Positions 12,437-21,822 of a DNA stretch of 64,000 nucleotides are shown piece by piece (position 1 is the first letter of the stretch; the number at the start of each line of letters is the position of its first letter). Made by a program: the position numbers and the translations under genes. The notes beneath the pieces are model-generated. The model was not told where the DNA came from. It worked only from the letters and a program-made list of their open reading frames with translations, and searched no databases. The stretch is from Blepharisma stoltei (taxonomy: Eukaryota; Ciliophora; Heterotrichea; Heterotrichida; Blepharismidae), in NCBI GenBank assembly GCA_914767885.1, contig CAJZBQ010000036.1, positions 1,240,001 through 1,304,000 of the forward strand. The letters are read 5' to 3'.

Positions 12437-12629
12437 GTCTAGATACAAAGATTTCAATGCTTCAAGCTATTATGCAGGTGACCAAAGTTCGCTTTTTGAA
12501 GCTCATCGCGACTAGCAAAAGTCTAAGTGATTTAGCGTCTAATTAAAAAATTATGGTTAAATATAATTAATATAGAATGCTTACAATATCTTTGAAGATG
12601 AATTCTGATAGAAATAAATTTTTATGTAC

Positions 12630-13073
12630 CTAAACATATTCGTCTACGAAGGATATGCTCTCTCCAGAATTAGCCTGATAATGAGCGGCGTCAATAAATG
12701 ATTGCAACTTACGTAACCCATCAAATTTATAATCCACGCCCACTTCTGGGGTATTACGACAAAGATTTTCCAATACCCTTCTGATTCTTGCATCCTCCAA
12801 TAGCAAAACTTTCTTTATTTCTCTTAATTCTTCATAAAGCATATATGTTCGTGGGTAAATTTCTCCAGACTCCTTTATAAGTTTATATATGCTTTCTGCA
12901 ATTGTTTCGATATCAGAATCACTCAAACTCTTGATGTGGTAACGTTTATACTTTTCAATTTCTTTCATAACAACTAAATGGCGCCGAAGTTCATAATCAT
13001 CGTCTTTTTTTAGATTTATATTGGAATTGGTAGTCCTGCTAAAGATATTTTGAAAAATTCCCCAAAAACTCAT
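12630..13073 (-). CDS. Hypothetical protein, 147 aa
   Basis: Uninterrupted ORF from an ATG (MSFWGIFQNIF) to TAG. It is charged and mostly helical, with a central segment resembling a coiled coil (HLVVMKEIEKYKRYHIKSL; ELREIKKVLLLEDARI). No motif, signal peptide or TM segment is recognised. The intact frame among decayed neighbours suggests a real gene, but its function is unknown. Confidence 0.6.
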   Translation of the reverse strand: MSFWGIFQNIFSRTTNSNINLKKDDDYELRRHLVVMKEIEKYKRYHIKSLSDSDIETIAESIYKLIKESGEIYPRTYMLYEELREIKKVLLLEDARIRRVLENLCRNTPEVGVDYKFDGLRKLQSFIDAAHYQANSGESISFVDEYV

Positions 13074-13139
13074 TTTATTTATTATATTATAAAAATGGAA
13101 TTTTAATTTCGATTGAGATCACTAAAGGCTCTAGCTTTG

Positions 13140-13960
13140 TGATCAAGTTCTTTCAAACATTTAAATGACTATTGCAGCTACAAGTATTGAACAAATTGCA
13201 CTGATTATGTCTTAAATTGGTTGTATATGCACTAAAAAGAAATTAAAAAAATTGTTGACTCATCTTGGCAGGCTGATGACAAATTTGCAGACAATGATTT
13301 TCTCAGAAGCCAAGCAAGTAAACGGAAGGGAAAAAACATACAAGTTGTCCCATCAATCTCAATAAATGGCAGTTTATATCTAAATGGCTTGGTTAGTATT
13401 TAAAATTGCTTAAAGATATTCTCCTATTCATATTGGAGCGAGTATGATCTGTTCTTCAATAGTGATATAGAAAACTGAATCTGTCAACTCAATGTTGAAC
13501 AGATGGATGCGCATACTATTTTTGTGATTGCAACTATAATGGTTTTTGTGATAAATGGATTCATTGCCGTAATGATGATGATTCTGAGTCAGAGGGAAAA
13601 GCTTGACAATTGAGATACCTATTTTTCACTGGCATAAGGTTTATTTAGGTCTATTTGTGTTCTAGCTCTCTGCATTTGATGCATAAAACGACGCTGAAAG
13701 TCTAATAATCAAAATAATCAAGAAATTTAGCAGCCTGAAAATCAAGATAATATGATAATAATGATTGTTGCACAGCAATCTTGGTGACTATCACGTTATT
13801 CTTGGAGTATTCCAGATATAATTGGTAATGGTGAAGAGATAAATCGTTCTGCAGAGCTTCCAACAATTGTGTGTAGAATGGGCATAAGAAGTAGCCGTTT
13901 TGAAAATGATAAAAGCATGGGTTATGATTTCTATGGAGATCCTGTGTAGCACATTTTGGA
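13140..13960 (+). pseudogene. Relic of a PA-LNR-TM-RING protein, copy E
   Basis: Fragments align in order with copy C: YVLNWL, then IVDSSWQADDKFADNDFL and VPSISINGSLYLNG (the pre-LNR region), a damaged LNR-like Cys/Asp stretch near 13520-13600, and GYDFYGDP near 13920 corresponding to DYGFFGD before the RING. No RING, signal peptide or intact frame remains. It marks a sixth, older member of the array. Confidence 0.6.
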
Positions 13961-14711
13961 GATCTAAAAGAAGTTAATTATGATTTCTATGAAATTCTGC
14001 TTACAAAATTTGCCTAATTTTATCTCCAAAATAAAATATTTTCCACAAAAAATTTTGCAGCATGATGCTCTTATGTAGCAAAAGGCTAATATATTTAAAA
14101 TAATAATCTTTTAAGCTAATTTTTTAAAGAAAAGATACTAAAATGAATTGATTTAAAGTGTTTTTAAGAAAGGCAATTTTATTTTAATAATAAAAATGAA
14201 ACATTGAAGACTTACTATTTCCGTTTTATTTTTTTATTACTACGAATTCTTTGCTGGGAATATAAAATACTTTAAATTGATAAGCAAATTATTGCTTATC
14301 ATATAAAGAGCTAAAAACCTAACTTCCTCCTTTAAATTGGAACAAAAAATTCTTTTCCAAATTAAAGGGGGCTAAATTATCCAAAAAATTCATATTTTAC
14401 CTATTTTTTGTTCTGATTTAAAGGGGGAGTAAGTAATTTTTGCATTATGATAACGAAAGTTCCTATTAAAAATTCTTCTTCATTTAGAGTTTTTATACTC
14501 AGCTGCCTGAGTTTAAGCCTTTTGTTTAATATTTTTGTGCAAAATAGAAAGTTCATTATATCCGAGTATCCCTAAATATAAGCATCCTATTTTTACTGTA
14601 AATTAGAATTTTTGCTATTGAGTTTATTTATATGAAGCCATCACGCAAATAAAAAAAAATATAGAATATTTAATAAAGCAGTTATCATAATAATAAATAT
14701 TAGGAAATCTC
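13961..14711. other. Intergenic; holds one short MITE-like element
   Basis: AT-rich sequence with no ORF of note. It contains element N1 (14323-14429). The last 70 bp before the ATG at 14712 is A/T only and presumably carries the promoter of copy F. Confidence 0.6.
14323..14429. mobile_element. Short MITE N1 (CTTCCTCCTTTAAATTGG family)
   Basis: 107-bp element with inverted ends CTTCCTCCTTTAAATTGG and GATTTAAAGGGGGAG, flanked by TAA on both sides. The ends start with the same C/T-rich bases as the M family but continue differently, so it is a related second family. No coding capacity. Confidence 0.75.
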
Positions 14712-17700
14712 ATGCTAAAAATCCTCAATTTATTATTAGCTATAGCATTTTGTACTTTAAAGCTTTTATCTCCCCCAGAACTAGTTAAGCTTTATCCTAA
14801 TGGAACTATTCCATCTATTACAACAAATTTAGAAAAAATACCCAAAAGCATAATTAATGGGAATGCTGTGTTTTTACCAAGCTCAGGGTGTAATTATACC
14901 TATTATCCTTCGAAAATAAATATAATTACAAATTCAAGCTGTGGAATTCCTTCGGCTGCAAATGTAACCGGCATTATTATTGTTCTGAATGTAAGCGATT
15001 CAATTTAATTAGATTAATTATTCCTTCACTGCCAGGTTGTTTGATGCTACGGCTGCCACTAATACCGCTCTGGGGGAAATTTGAGCTATTTTACCCAATT
15101 CCGCCAAAGCGTGGCCATCTTATTTTTGGCATGATGAGGATATTAGTCTTGAAGTTTGGACTTCGACGACTCTTCTTTGGGCTCAGGCTATTACTCAGGT
15201 CCGTGAGGCATTTTAATTATGAATGTAATCGATTCAGAACTAAATTCCGTTTCTATACCTTGAAAAGGTAATGGCTCTATATTTATTGTAGGGATTTCAA
15301 ATAAATATATTGATAAATGGAAATATTATTCAAACCAGACCATTAATATTTCCTTCGAGCCAGATTTAATCTCTATAAAGCCAACTCTTACAATTGCACT
15401 TAGTGGAGATTATTGCACTGACAAAGATTTCATTGAAAAATTGTATAAATTTTTAATTCCTTTAAAAGTAAGTGAGGTGAATATAGAGCTTCTTTTCAAT
15501 TATTCTACTTGCCAAGCTTGTAAAGCTGAAGGCTGTGCCGAATATTACTGTCTAAGAGGTATATATGATGAAAATCAAGAAAAATTAATGATTGATAGAA
15601 CTCTTTATGAGCAAGCCATGCTTGATTATGTTGTCAAAAATAATGCATATTTTGGAGATTTTGCTATGTTTTTACACTTTACTATAAGCTACTGCAAATA
15701 CGACTACACAGACAGCTGCCATAAAAAAATTCTTGAATTGCTGAATATCAATACTATTATTATAAAGTCGATTAAAGAAGAAATAAATGGAGACTCAATT
15801 ATTGCAAGCCAAATACAAAGTTGGGCAAAAAGAAATATCAAAGATAACAATGCGATTTATATTGATAATACAGAGGTGTTGGAAATAGACGGTATTAAAG
15901 ATTATATTTGTAGACGCTTAGGGCCTTCGTCGGATATATGCAGTGGAAGGTGCAGCAGCCAATGCTATATGATGGAAATAGATGATCATGTTTGTGATTC
16001 TCGGTGCAAAACAGATTCCTGTGCGTATGATATCGAGGACTGTAAATTGGAAGAAAAGACAATTTTAAAATCAGAATCAGGCTCAAGCTCAAATTGAAAT
16101 ATAGCACGAATGCTAGGATCAGGCTCAAATTCAAACCATGGAAAAGACTCAGGCTCAAATTCAGACCATGGAAAAGACTCAGGCTCAAATTCAAACCATG
16201 GAAAAGACTCAGGCTCAAATTCAAACCCTGGAAAAGACTCAGGCTCAAATTCAAACCCTGGAAAAGACTCAGGCTCAAATTCAAACCCTGGAAAAGACTC
16301 AGGCTCAAATTCAAACCCTGGGAAAGACTCAGGCTCAAATTCAAACCCAGGATCAGGCTCAAATCCAGGAAAAGACCCAGGCTCAAATTCAAACCCAGGA
16401 TCAGGCTCAAACCCAGGCTCAAATTCAAACCCAGGACAAAACTCAGGATCAAACCCAAACCCAGGGCATGGTTCAAGTTCAAACTCAGGAAAAGACTCAA
16501 AATCAGACTCAAGTTCTGATTCAGGCAACACTACAACAATCCTTATAGCAATTCTAGTTCCAGTAGGAGTTTTTGCATGCACTTTGTCAATAATTTATTG
16601 CCGTCGATATTATAAAGAAAAAAATATTCACAAAAATACTCAAAATCAGACAGCAGAGTTAGCCTCAAGTGGATATCACCAGCCTGCACAGTCAATACAA
16701 GCACCAAGACCAGCCCAGCAAGAAAACGAGTATTCTGCCAATCATCGACAAGTTTCAAGGCAAAATCCACAAGTAAATCAGCAGCCTTCTCGTCGTAATT
16801 TGATTGTAAGACAAGAGGATAATCAGCCCAGCTCTCGGTCTCGTAACAATAGGAGCAGACATCAGCCTTCTGGAATTAATAATTATGAGCCAAGAATAGA
16901 CCAGTCTGTTAGCCTGGAACAAAATTCAAGGCCAAATTCTCAGTGAATAGCCCCTGTAACTCTCTCGTCTTATAATTTTTTGATAATGAAAATAATCTAA
17001 AAAATCCTCCAATTTTAAAAAAATAAAAAAATTCTACTCTGGTTCAGCTTGTCAGATTAGCTCCAATACAAAACCCTCAAGAAATCCAACAGGCAATTGC
17101 TTTCCATAATCAGTATGTCTGAATGCCTCCAATACAGAATTTGCAAGAAATTCAGCAGGCTATTGATTTTTATAATCAGTATGCTGGGCTACCTCACATA
17201 CAAAATTCTCTCGCAATTCAGCAGGCAATTATTTTCTATAATCAATATGCCGGATTACCTCCTATACAAAATTTAAGAGAAATTCAGCAGGCTATCTATT
17301 TTTATACCATAAAAAAAATAGCATCGATCAAGAGAAATTAGCTTGCCTTGGGAATTTCTGAATAGCAGCAGCGGTTTAACTTTGGGGATGATAAAGTGCA
17401 CAGTGCGGCAAGAGGCTTAGGCTTTTGAAACTCAGAAAAACTGAAGAAGGTAACCCTAAGGCAGATCACGCGCAAGAGCTAAGTCTGACAAGGCGACAGC
17501 AGCGAACTGGGTGAGAAGTGCGATCGGGCGGGCTACGATATGATTAACAGAATTGCCCAGGTGTGAGTGCTATAGGAGGCACTATGGCCTGCGAAGTCAC
17601 CAATTCCTTAGAAACGGTGCTGCACAGGACACCTCAAATACCTTTTTAATTAAGTAATTATTTTTTAATAATCAATTTGCTGGATTCCCTCCATTGCCAA

Positions 17701-18151
17701 ATCCTTATCAAATTCTAGAAGCTGTTGTCCTCTTTAACCAAAATGCAAATTTGCGACCATTACAAAGCCCTCAAGAAATTTGGCAGTTTTTACGTCAGCT
17801 TTATCAGTCAGCAATGCAGGAACTTGAAAATTTGCAGCGTCAAGCTAATAACCCTTTTCAGCCATCAGCTCCTCAAGCTTCTGAAGCTAGTTCAAGAAGA
17901 AGCTCAGTGCATGAAGTGCATAATTGCCCAATTTGTTTAATCTTTTGACTATTTTATATTTTTTCTAAAATTTAAAAAATATTTTTTAATAATTTTGCAT
18001 TAGAATTTTATAGGAGTTAGATGATATTGATCAGAGCGAGATTAAAATTACAGCATGCATGCATATTTTCCATGAAAATTGTTTGAGAGTATGGATAGAA
18101 AATGGGGCTAGGAGGGCTATGTGCCCTATTTGCAGAGCATCTCTTTCATAG
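14712..18151 (+). CDS. Long PA-LNR-stalk-TM-repeat-RING protein, copy F
   Basis: Divergent, longest member of the PA-LNR-RING family. Removing S3 (234 bp with one duplication), the IES at 16973, the insertion S4 and the IES at 17938 leaves 2700 bp, or 899 aa plus stop. In order: signal peptide (MLKILNLLLAIAFCTL); PA domain; LNR at about 331-365 (CSGRCSSQC...CDSRC...CAYDIEDC); an extracellular stalk of ten-residue GKDSGSNSNP repeats; TM about 530-555 with a basic stop-transfer; a Gln-rich cytosolic region; about five 23-residue repeats (AIDFYNQYAGLPPIQN); and a RING-H2 at about 853-893 (CPICL...CMHIFH...CPIC). TGA encodes Trp at several sites. The RING is complete only after the 80-bp IES is removed. 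Probably a membrane-bound ubiquitin ligase. Confidence 0.78.
15003..15220 (+). mobile_element. SINE-like element S3 inside copy F
   Basis: 218-bp GC-rich insertion flanked by the 16-bp direct repeat GAATGTAA(G/T)CGATTCA at 14987-15002 and 15221-15236, with one mismatch. It starts near TTAGATTAATTA and ends GGCATTTTAATTAT, like the other elements. Its removal rejoins VLNVSDS to the rest of the PA domain in frame. Confidence 0.85.
16110..16500 (+). repeat. 30-bp coding minisatellite (SGSNSNPGKD stalk)
   Basis: About ten units of GGCTCAAATTCAAACCCTGG-type sequence plus AAAAGACTCA, nearly identical at DNA level and translating to SGSNSNPGKD or SGSNSNHGKD. Because the unit is 30 bp and lacks stops, several other frames are also open here; those are artefacts. 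A Gly/Ser/Asn stalk just outside the membrane would hold the PA-LNR head away from the cell. Copy number is likely to vary. Confidence 0.85.
16973..17034. other. TA-bounded IES (62 bp) in copy F
   Basis: Lies between TCTTAT|A and TTCT|ACTC. It contains stops in the reading frame. Excision between the TAs joins TLSSY to TLVQLVRLAPIQN and opens the frame into the NQYAG repeats. Confidence 0.7.
17048..17740 (+). repeat. Protein repeat, about 23 aa (IQNxxEIQQAIxFYNQYAGLPP)
   Basis: Four to five units of about 69 bp in the cytosolic part of copy F, interrupted by S4. The last unit diverges (PNPYQILEAVVLFNQNAN). Function unknown; the regular helix-like pattern may be a short solenoid or binding module. 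Confidence 0.75.
17305..17668 (-). mobile_element. SINE-like element S4 inside copy F
   Basis: GC-rich insertion related to S2 and S8 (shared stretch around CGCGCAAGAGCTAAGT and a GACAGCAGCG run), in minus orientation. A long target duplication is not clear; T/A-rich sequence lies on both sides. Taking out 364 bp between TA dinucleotides gives AIYFYNQFAGFPP, an exact fit to the neighbouring NQYAG repeat. Confidence 0.7.
17938..18017. other. TA-bounded IES (80 bp) splitting the RING finger of copy F
   Basis: Lies between TGTT|TA and GAGT|TA. Excision gives CPICLDDIDQSEIKITAC, so the first Cys pair is followed by the same 13-residue spacing as in copies A-D. With the IES in place the protein stops eight codons after CPIC. 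Confidence 0.88.
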
Positions 18152-19389
18152 ATATTTTAATGCTAAATGCCTGCAAAAATTAATATTGATCTAATTTCTC
18201 ATAAATATTTGTATTTTATGCATGCAATTTAATTTGCGCTCTTTAAAAATTTATTTTTACAGAATTCTAAGAAACTAATATCAGAATGATAAGGTGAATA
18301 AGTAATTATCAAATATTGCCCAAAAGTCGCAAATAATAAGCTTTACGTCCCCGAATATCATTTAAAAAGAATTTTAAAAAAATCATACCGTATTTTGCAT
18401 AGGCCCTTAAGCCTAAAATAAGTAATAGATTTGATTTTTATAGTTGTACACCGTTTTTGCAATTTCTATGTCATGCCTCAAAAAAATTATTGCTCATTGC
18501 GATTTTTTTTTCCAAAAAAAATGCTTCTATTAGTTTTGCTTACTAATCTAAAGGCGAGTTAGTGAATTTACTAAATGGAAGCATGCTTGGCCAACAAAGT
18601 TGGACGAGTCTTATCTCAATTGGATTTCACACCCTGAAGCTCATATCGAGCTATTAGTAAGGTTTTGCTATATAATTTATAATGCCAAAAGATTAAATTG
18701 GTTAATTGCAAGAAAAGAAGCTTATTCGTGGTGATTGAAAAAAATATATTTTATTAGATGCATAATAAAATGACAAATTTCATCCTGAAGCTTGCTAATT
18801 TGTATTAGAGTTTGATTCTCTTCTTTTATGAATTCAATGCAATTTTTTCATTTATACACGATTTTCTGAAATTCCTTGATATTCTTATCCTTGTGCCATA
18901 AAATAATTTGCATATAACTTGCATTTAATTGTATAAATTAAATATGTGGAGAATCAATTCGTCCTTTAACTCTTAAGTATCTGGCGCAAGAGGATTCTAG
19001 TTAAATGAAATAAAGGTATAATCATCCTCAGAGCTATTAAAAAATTCAATTTCTTATATAAATAATTAACTAAATACTATTATTAGTGTTTTTTGAAGCA
19101 GGCTATTAACGCAAAAGCATTTTTCTATTAAAATCATTTTTATCATACCAAAATTTCATGAAAGTAAAATTCAAGTATAATTCCTGAAATAATTTTTAAA
19201 AAAATAGTGAAAATGATAAAAATAATGCTCAAATCTAAACCATCCTAAATTAAATAAAATAATCCATAAAAAATGTTATATAAGCTTATCATAAAATCTC
19301 AGACCTCGCTAATTAATCCTCTGAAATTATAATGGCATATTTAATATATAAATTTTACCTTATGATCTCAGCATTTCTTTTGCATTTCT
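18152..19389. other. 1.2 kb without a recognised gene
   Basis: AT-rich sequence. With TGA as Trp one frame is open from about 18552 to 18918, but it lacks a start, a domain or coding-like composition at its end. No TIRs, long duplications or GC-rich element were found. Confidence 0.5.
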
Positions 19390-21795
19390 TTATGCATTTC
19401 TATATTTAATTAGATACACTGGGACAATTTGGTCTGTAGAAAACAGCACAAGGATGCCTTCTGGAAGTTTCAGATAAGCATGCTGGTTTGGGTTATTTAA
19501 ATCAGCTGGATTTGCAGCTACAGTATTGTTCCCTAAATTGCCTTTAAAAACTTTACAATTATATATAAAATGGTCTTTGAAGAGCAACCAATCCTTCCTG
19601 TGGCGGAATGTCCTTATGCATATCTGGATGTGTTATTTTGTGTAAAAGAGATGCTTAAGATTGGCTTTGAGGTAAGAGGCCTTGCTCATTATTAACCTCG
19701 AGGGGCTCTTTTTGAATATTTTTAAAAGTAGCACCCACCTCAAGTTGAATCTCAGATAGAAGCAGGCGATTTACTGATTAAACTGCTTTGTGGCCAGTCC
19801 TGAATTGTGTAGGCCATTGAATTCTTGACTTGAGATAAATCAAGGAAAGAGGAAGGTAGACTGTACAAGATTCTCAAGGGTGAGTCTATCCAGTCTAAAA
19901 TCTTGATGAGAAGGGTGATCTGACTATAGGCTCAAGACCTGTACAACATAGGCGAAGGCTTGAGTTGAAGATTCCAGAAAATCCGCATGGGGAGAATCCT
20001 CGACCGAAAACCGGAGGTTTCTGCCTAGCTCTTGCTAAGGTGGATACTACATACCTCTACTACCCCGTGAATTAGCATTTGGAGCTAATTTCACGAAGTG
20101 GTGCTTTTGGATATGTGGGCTATAAATACCCAGCCTAATTTATAAAAGCTTTACAGCACAAAATAGTGTCTCCAACAACATAAGAAAACGAAAGTTGTGG
20201 ATCTGTAGCTGTATAAACTCCATACCCAAAGGCTGTATTTGTCTTAACTGCTACCCCTGGAGTCACCCCACCAATGCCAAACCCGTTTTTTGCAATATTA
20301 TCATAAGCAGCAGCACTAGAGCCATGCCATACATAAATATCGTCTTCTCTATCAGCCAATGTCTTTGAAATTTCTTCTTTTTTTGCTTTATACCTCATTT
20401 CTACAGCCTTATTAATGATCATCTTTGCAGACACCATTACTTTGTCACGCGCATTCTGCTCAAATACAAATTTTGCGTTTAAATATTCTCTTTCTAATTT
20501 ATTTTTTGGTTTACTCCTCTCTCCGTGAGTGATAAAACCATTGAAAAATCCTTATTTATTTCCCAAAAAACCACACAAAAAAAATATTTTCGATATAATT
20601 TTTTTATGAAAAAAATGTTTGATATATAAGTAATAATTATTATAATGATCTCTAATTATATTTAATTTTAAACAGCTTGCATTTTAAATTATAAATTTTA
20701 CAAATTAAATTAAATTTTTACTTCTCAATTTTTACAATGTGGATTTTTTAAATTTTAAAAAAAAAACTCACGATAAAATTTAATATAAATTTGTTAAAAC
20801 AAAATTAACCACTCTGTGAACTAACAAAATTTTTTGGTTCTCTCACGGAGGGGGAAGTTAGAAAAATCAGCTGGGACAGGTAAATCTACAACTTTCGCCT
20901 GATCTTCACAGAAAAAATATTTTTTTATATTAATTTAAAATATAATAAAAATTTTTCATTAAAAATTGAGCCGATTTTCACTGGCTGCCAAGCACGAAAT
21001 CCCAATATGCGACTCTTCTAAACAGTCAATGCAATATTTTTTCCCGCATTCTGTACATTTAATCTCAGCACTAGCTGTCGGTGTTTTTATTCTCGCGTCA
21101 CAGTTTGGGCACAAATTAAACAAAAATCCTTCAATTTTTAAATCCTCCCAAATTTTCTTCAATAAATCTTTCTTTTCGAAACAAGCTTGCTCTGCAATTC
21201 AACTTGCCATTATCCTCTTGCAGTTTTTATTAGGACACTTTAACGAGAATTTCGCCGCTTCAATTGCATTTTGTATGCAAACTTCACAGAAAATATGATT
21301 ATCAGCACAAACAGAATAAGCCTGACTGCTTATATTATTGCAAAAATTATTACACTGAGCGTGCGTAGCTCGACTTCATTTATCTGCATTTACTGCATCT
21401 TCCCCAACGTAACTAGCTACTTTTTTTTCTTCTAAGTCTGGGTGATAGAGAATCGAGCCTGGAATTCTATGCCCAGCGCATGCAGGGCATTCATAATATT
21501 TTCCCAACCCAGACATCCCAAATTGTCAAGTTATGAAATTGATTAAGCAATCATTGCAAATTTTATGAGAATTTGCGCAGTGGTAAGGAACATGGTAATT
21601 GTTAGGGTTTTCGAGAAAAAATGATGGCATGCCTGGAAACATAAAAATGTGGGACGAGCACTGGAACTTTAAAGGGCTTATTTTTACTTGTATTCTGTTA
21701 CTGATTATATAATCGATTAAAGCGGTTGCTCATTCCGTGTTTTTGCTGGCCACTGCTTGCTCTAGGGAGTCTGCTGCTTGTTGTCTATGATCCAT
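19390..21795 (-). CDS. RBR-type zinc-finger + PARP catalytic domain fusion
   Basis: Reads from ATG at 21795 down to TAA at 19390. Removing the 42-bp IES, MITE M2 and SINE-like S5 leaves 1419 bp (472 aa). The N-terminal two thirds holds Cys/His pairs of three zinc modules. The last is a clear IBR/RING2-like module at about 227-268 (CPNC...CTECGKKYCIDC...H...C). The C-terminal part is a PARP (ADP-ribosyltransferase) catalytic domain: YVWHGSSAAAYDNIAKNGF, a YGVYTA motif, ILCCK, and the terminal VYLIKY strand. The NAD-binding His and the Tyr of YGVYTA are visible; the third catalytic residue, which would distinguish poly- from mono-transferase, was not assigned. The combination suggests linked ubiquitin and ADP-ribose modification. 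TGA encodes Trp several times. WNK lies 27 bp upstream on the same strand. Confidence 0.8.
19558..20140 (-). mobile_element. SINE-like element S5 in the PARP domain
   Basis: 583-bp GC-rich insertion flanked by 15-bp repeats TTTAAAAACTTTACA (19543-19557) and TATAAAAGCTTTACA (20141-20155), two mismatches. In minus orientation it ends CCATTTTATATATAAT, the family tail. Removal rejoins ILCCK to VFKGNLGN and completes the PARP fold. Confidence 0.82.
20514..20857. mobile_element. MITE M2 in the RBR-PARP gene
   Basis: Ends CTCCTCTCTCCGTGAG and CTCACGGAGGGGGAAG, flanked by TTA on both sides (20511-20513 and 20858-20860). Precise loss with one TTA joins ADFS to KPKNKLEREY in frame on the minus strand. 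Confidence 0.88.
20918..20959. other. TA-bounded IES (42 bp) in the RBR-PARP gene
   Basis: A/T-only segment between two TAs. On the minus strand the frame hits TAA immediately after ENRLNF. Excision gives ENRLNFYFFCEDQAKVV and keeps the frame. Confidence 0.7.
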
Positions 21796-21822
21796 TATTT
21801 ATTTATTTATTAGTCTATAAAT

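Noticed and set aside
15895-16582. Long minus-strand and alternative plus-strand ORFs over the SGSN repeats (for example runs of LSLSLFQGLN or EFEPESFPGF)
   Set aside because: They are by-products of a stop-free 30-bp repeat. The plus frame with SGSNSNPGKD continues from the LNR into the TM segment, so it is the coding one.
1-18151. CRISPR-like or prokaryotic origin of the repeats
   Set aside because: Tandem genes with introns, signal peptides, RING/PARP/SNARE/Sm proteins and UGA-Trp are eukaryotic. No spacer-repeat pattern exists.
18552-18918. Open frame with TGA as Trp, rich in Trp
   Set aside because: No ATG, no domain, no paralogue, and it lies in A/T-rich intergenic DNA. Reading TGA as sense makes chance ORFs longer.
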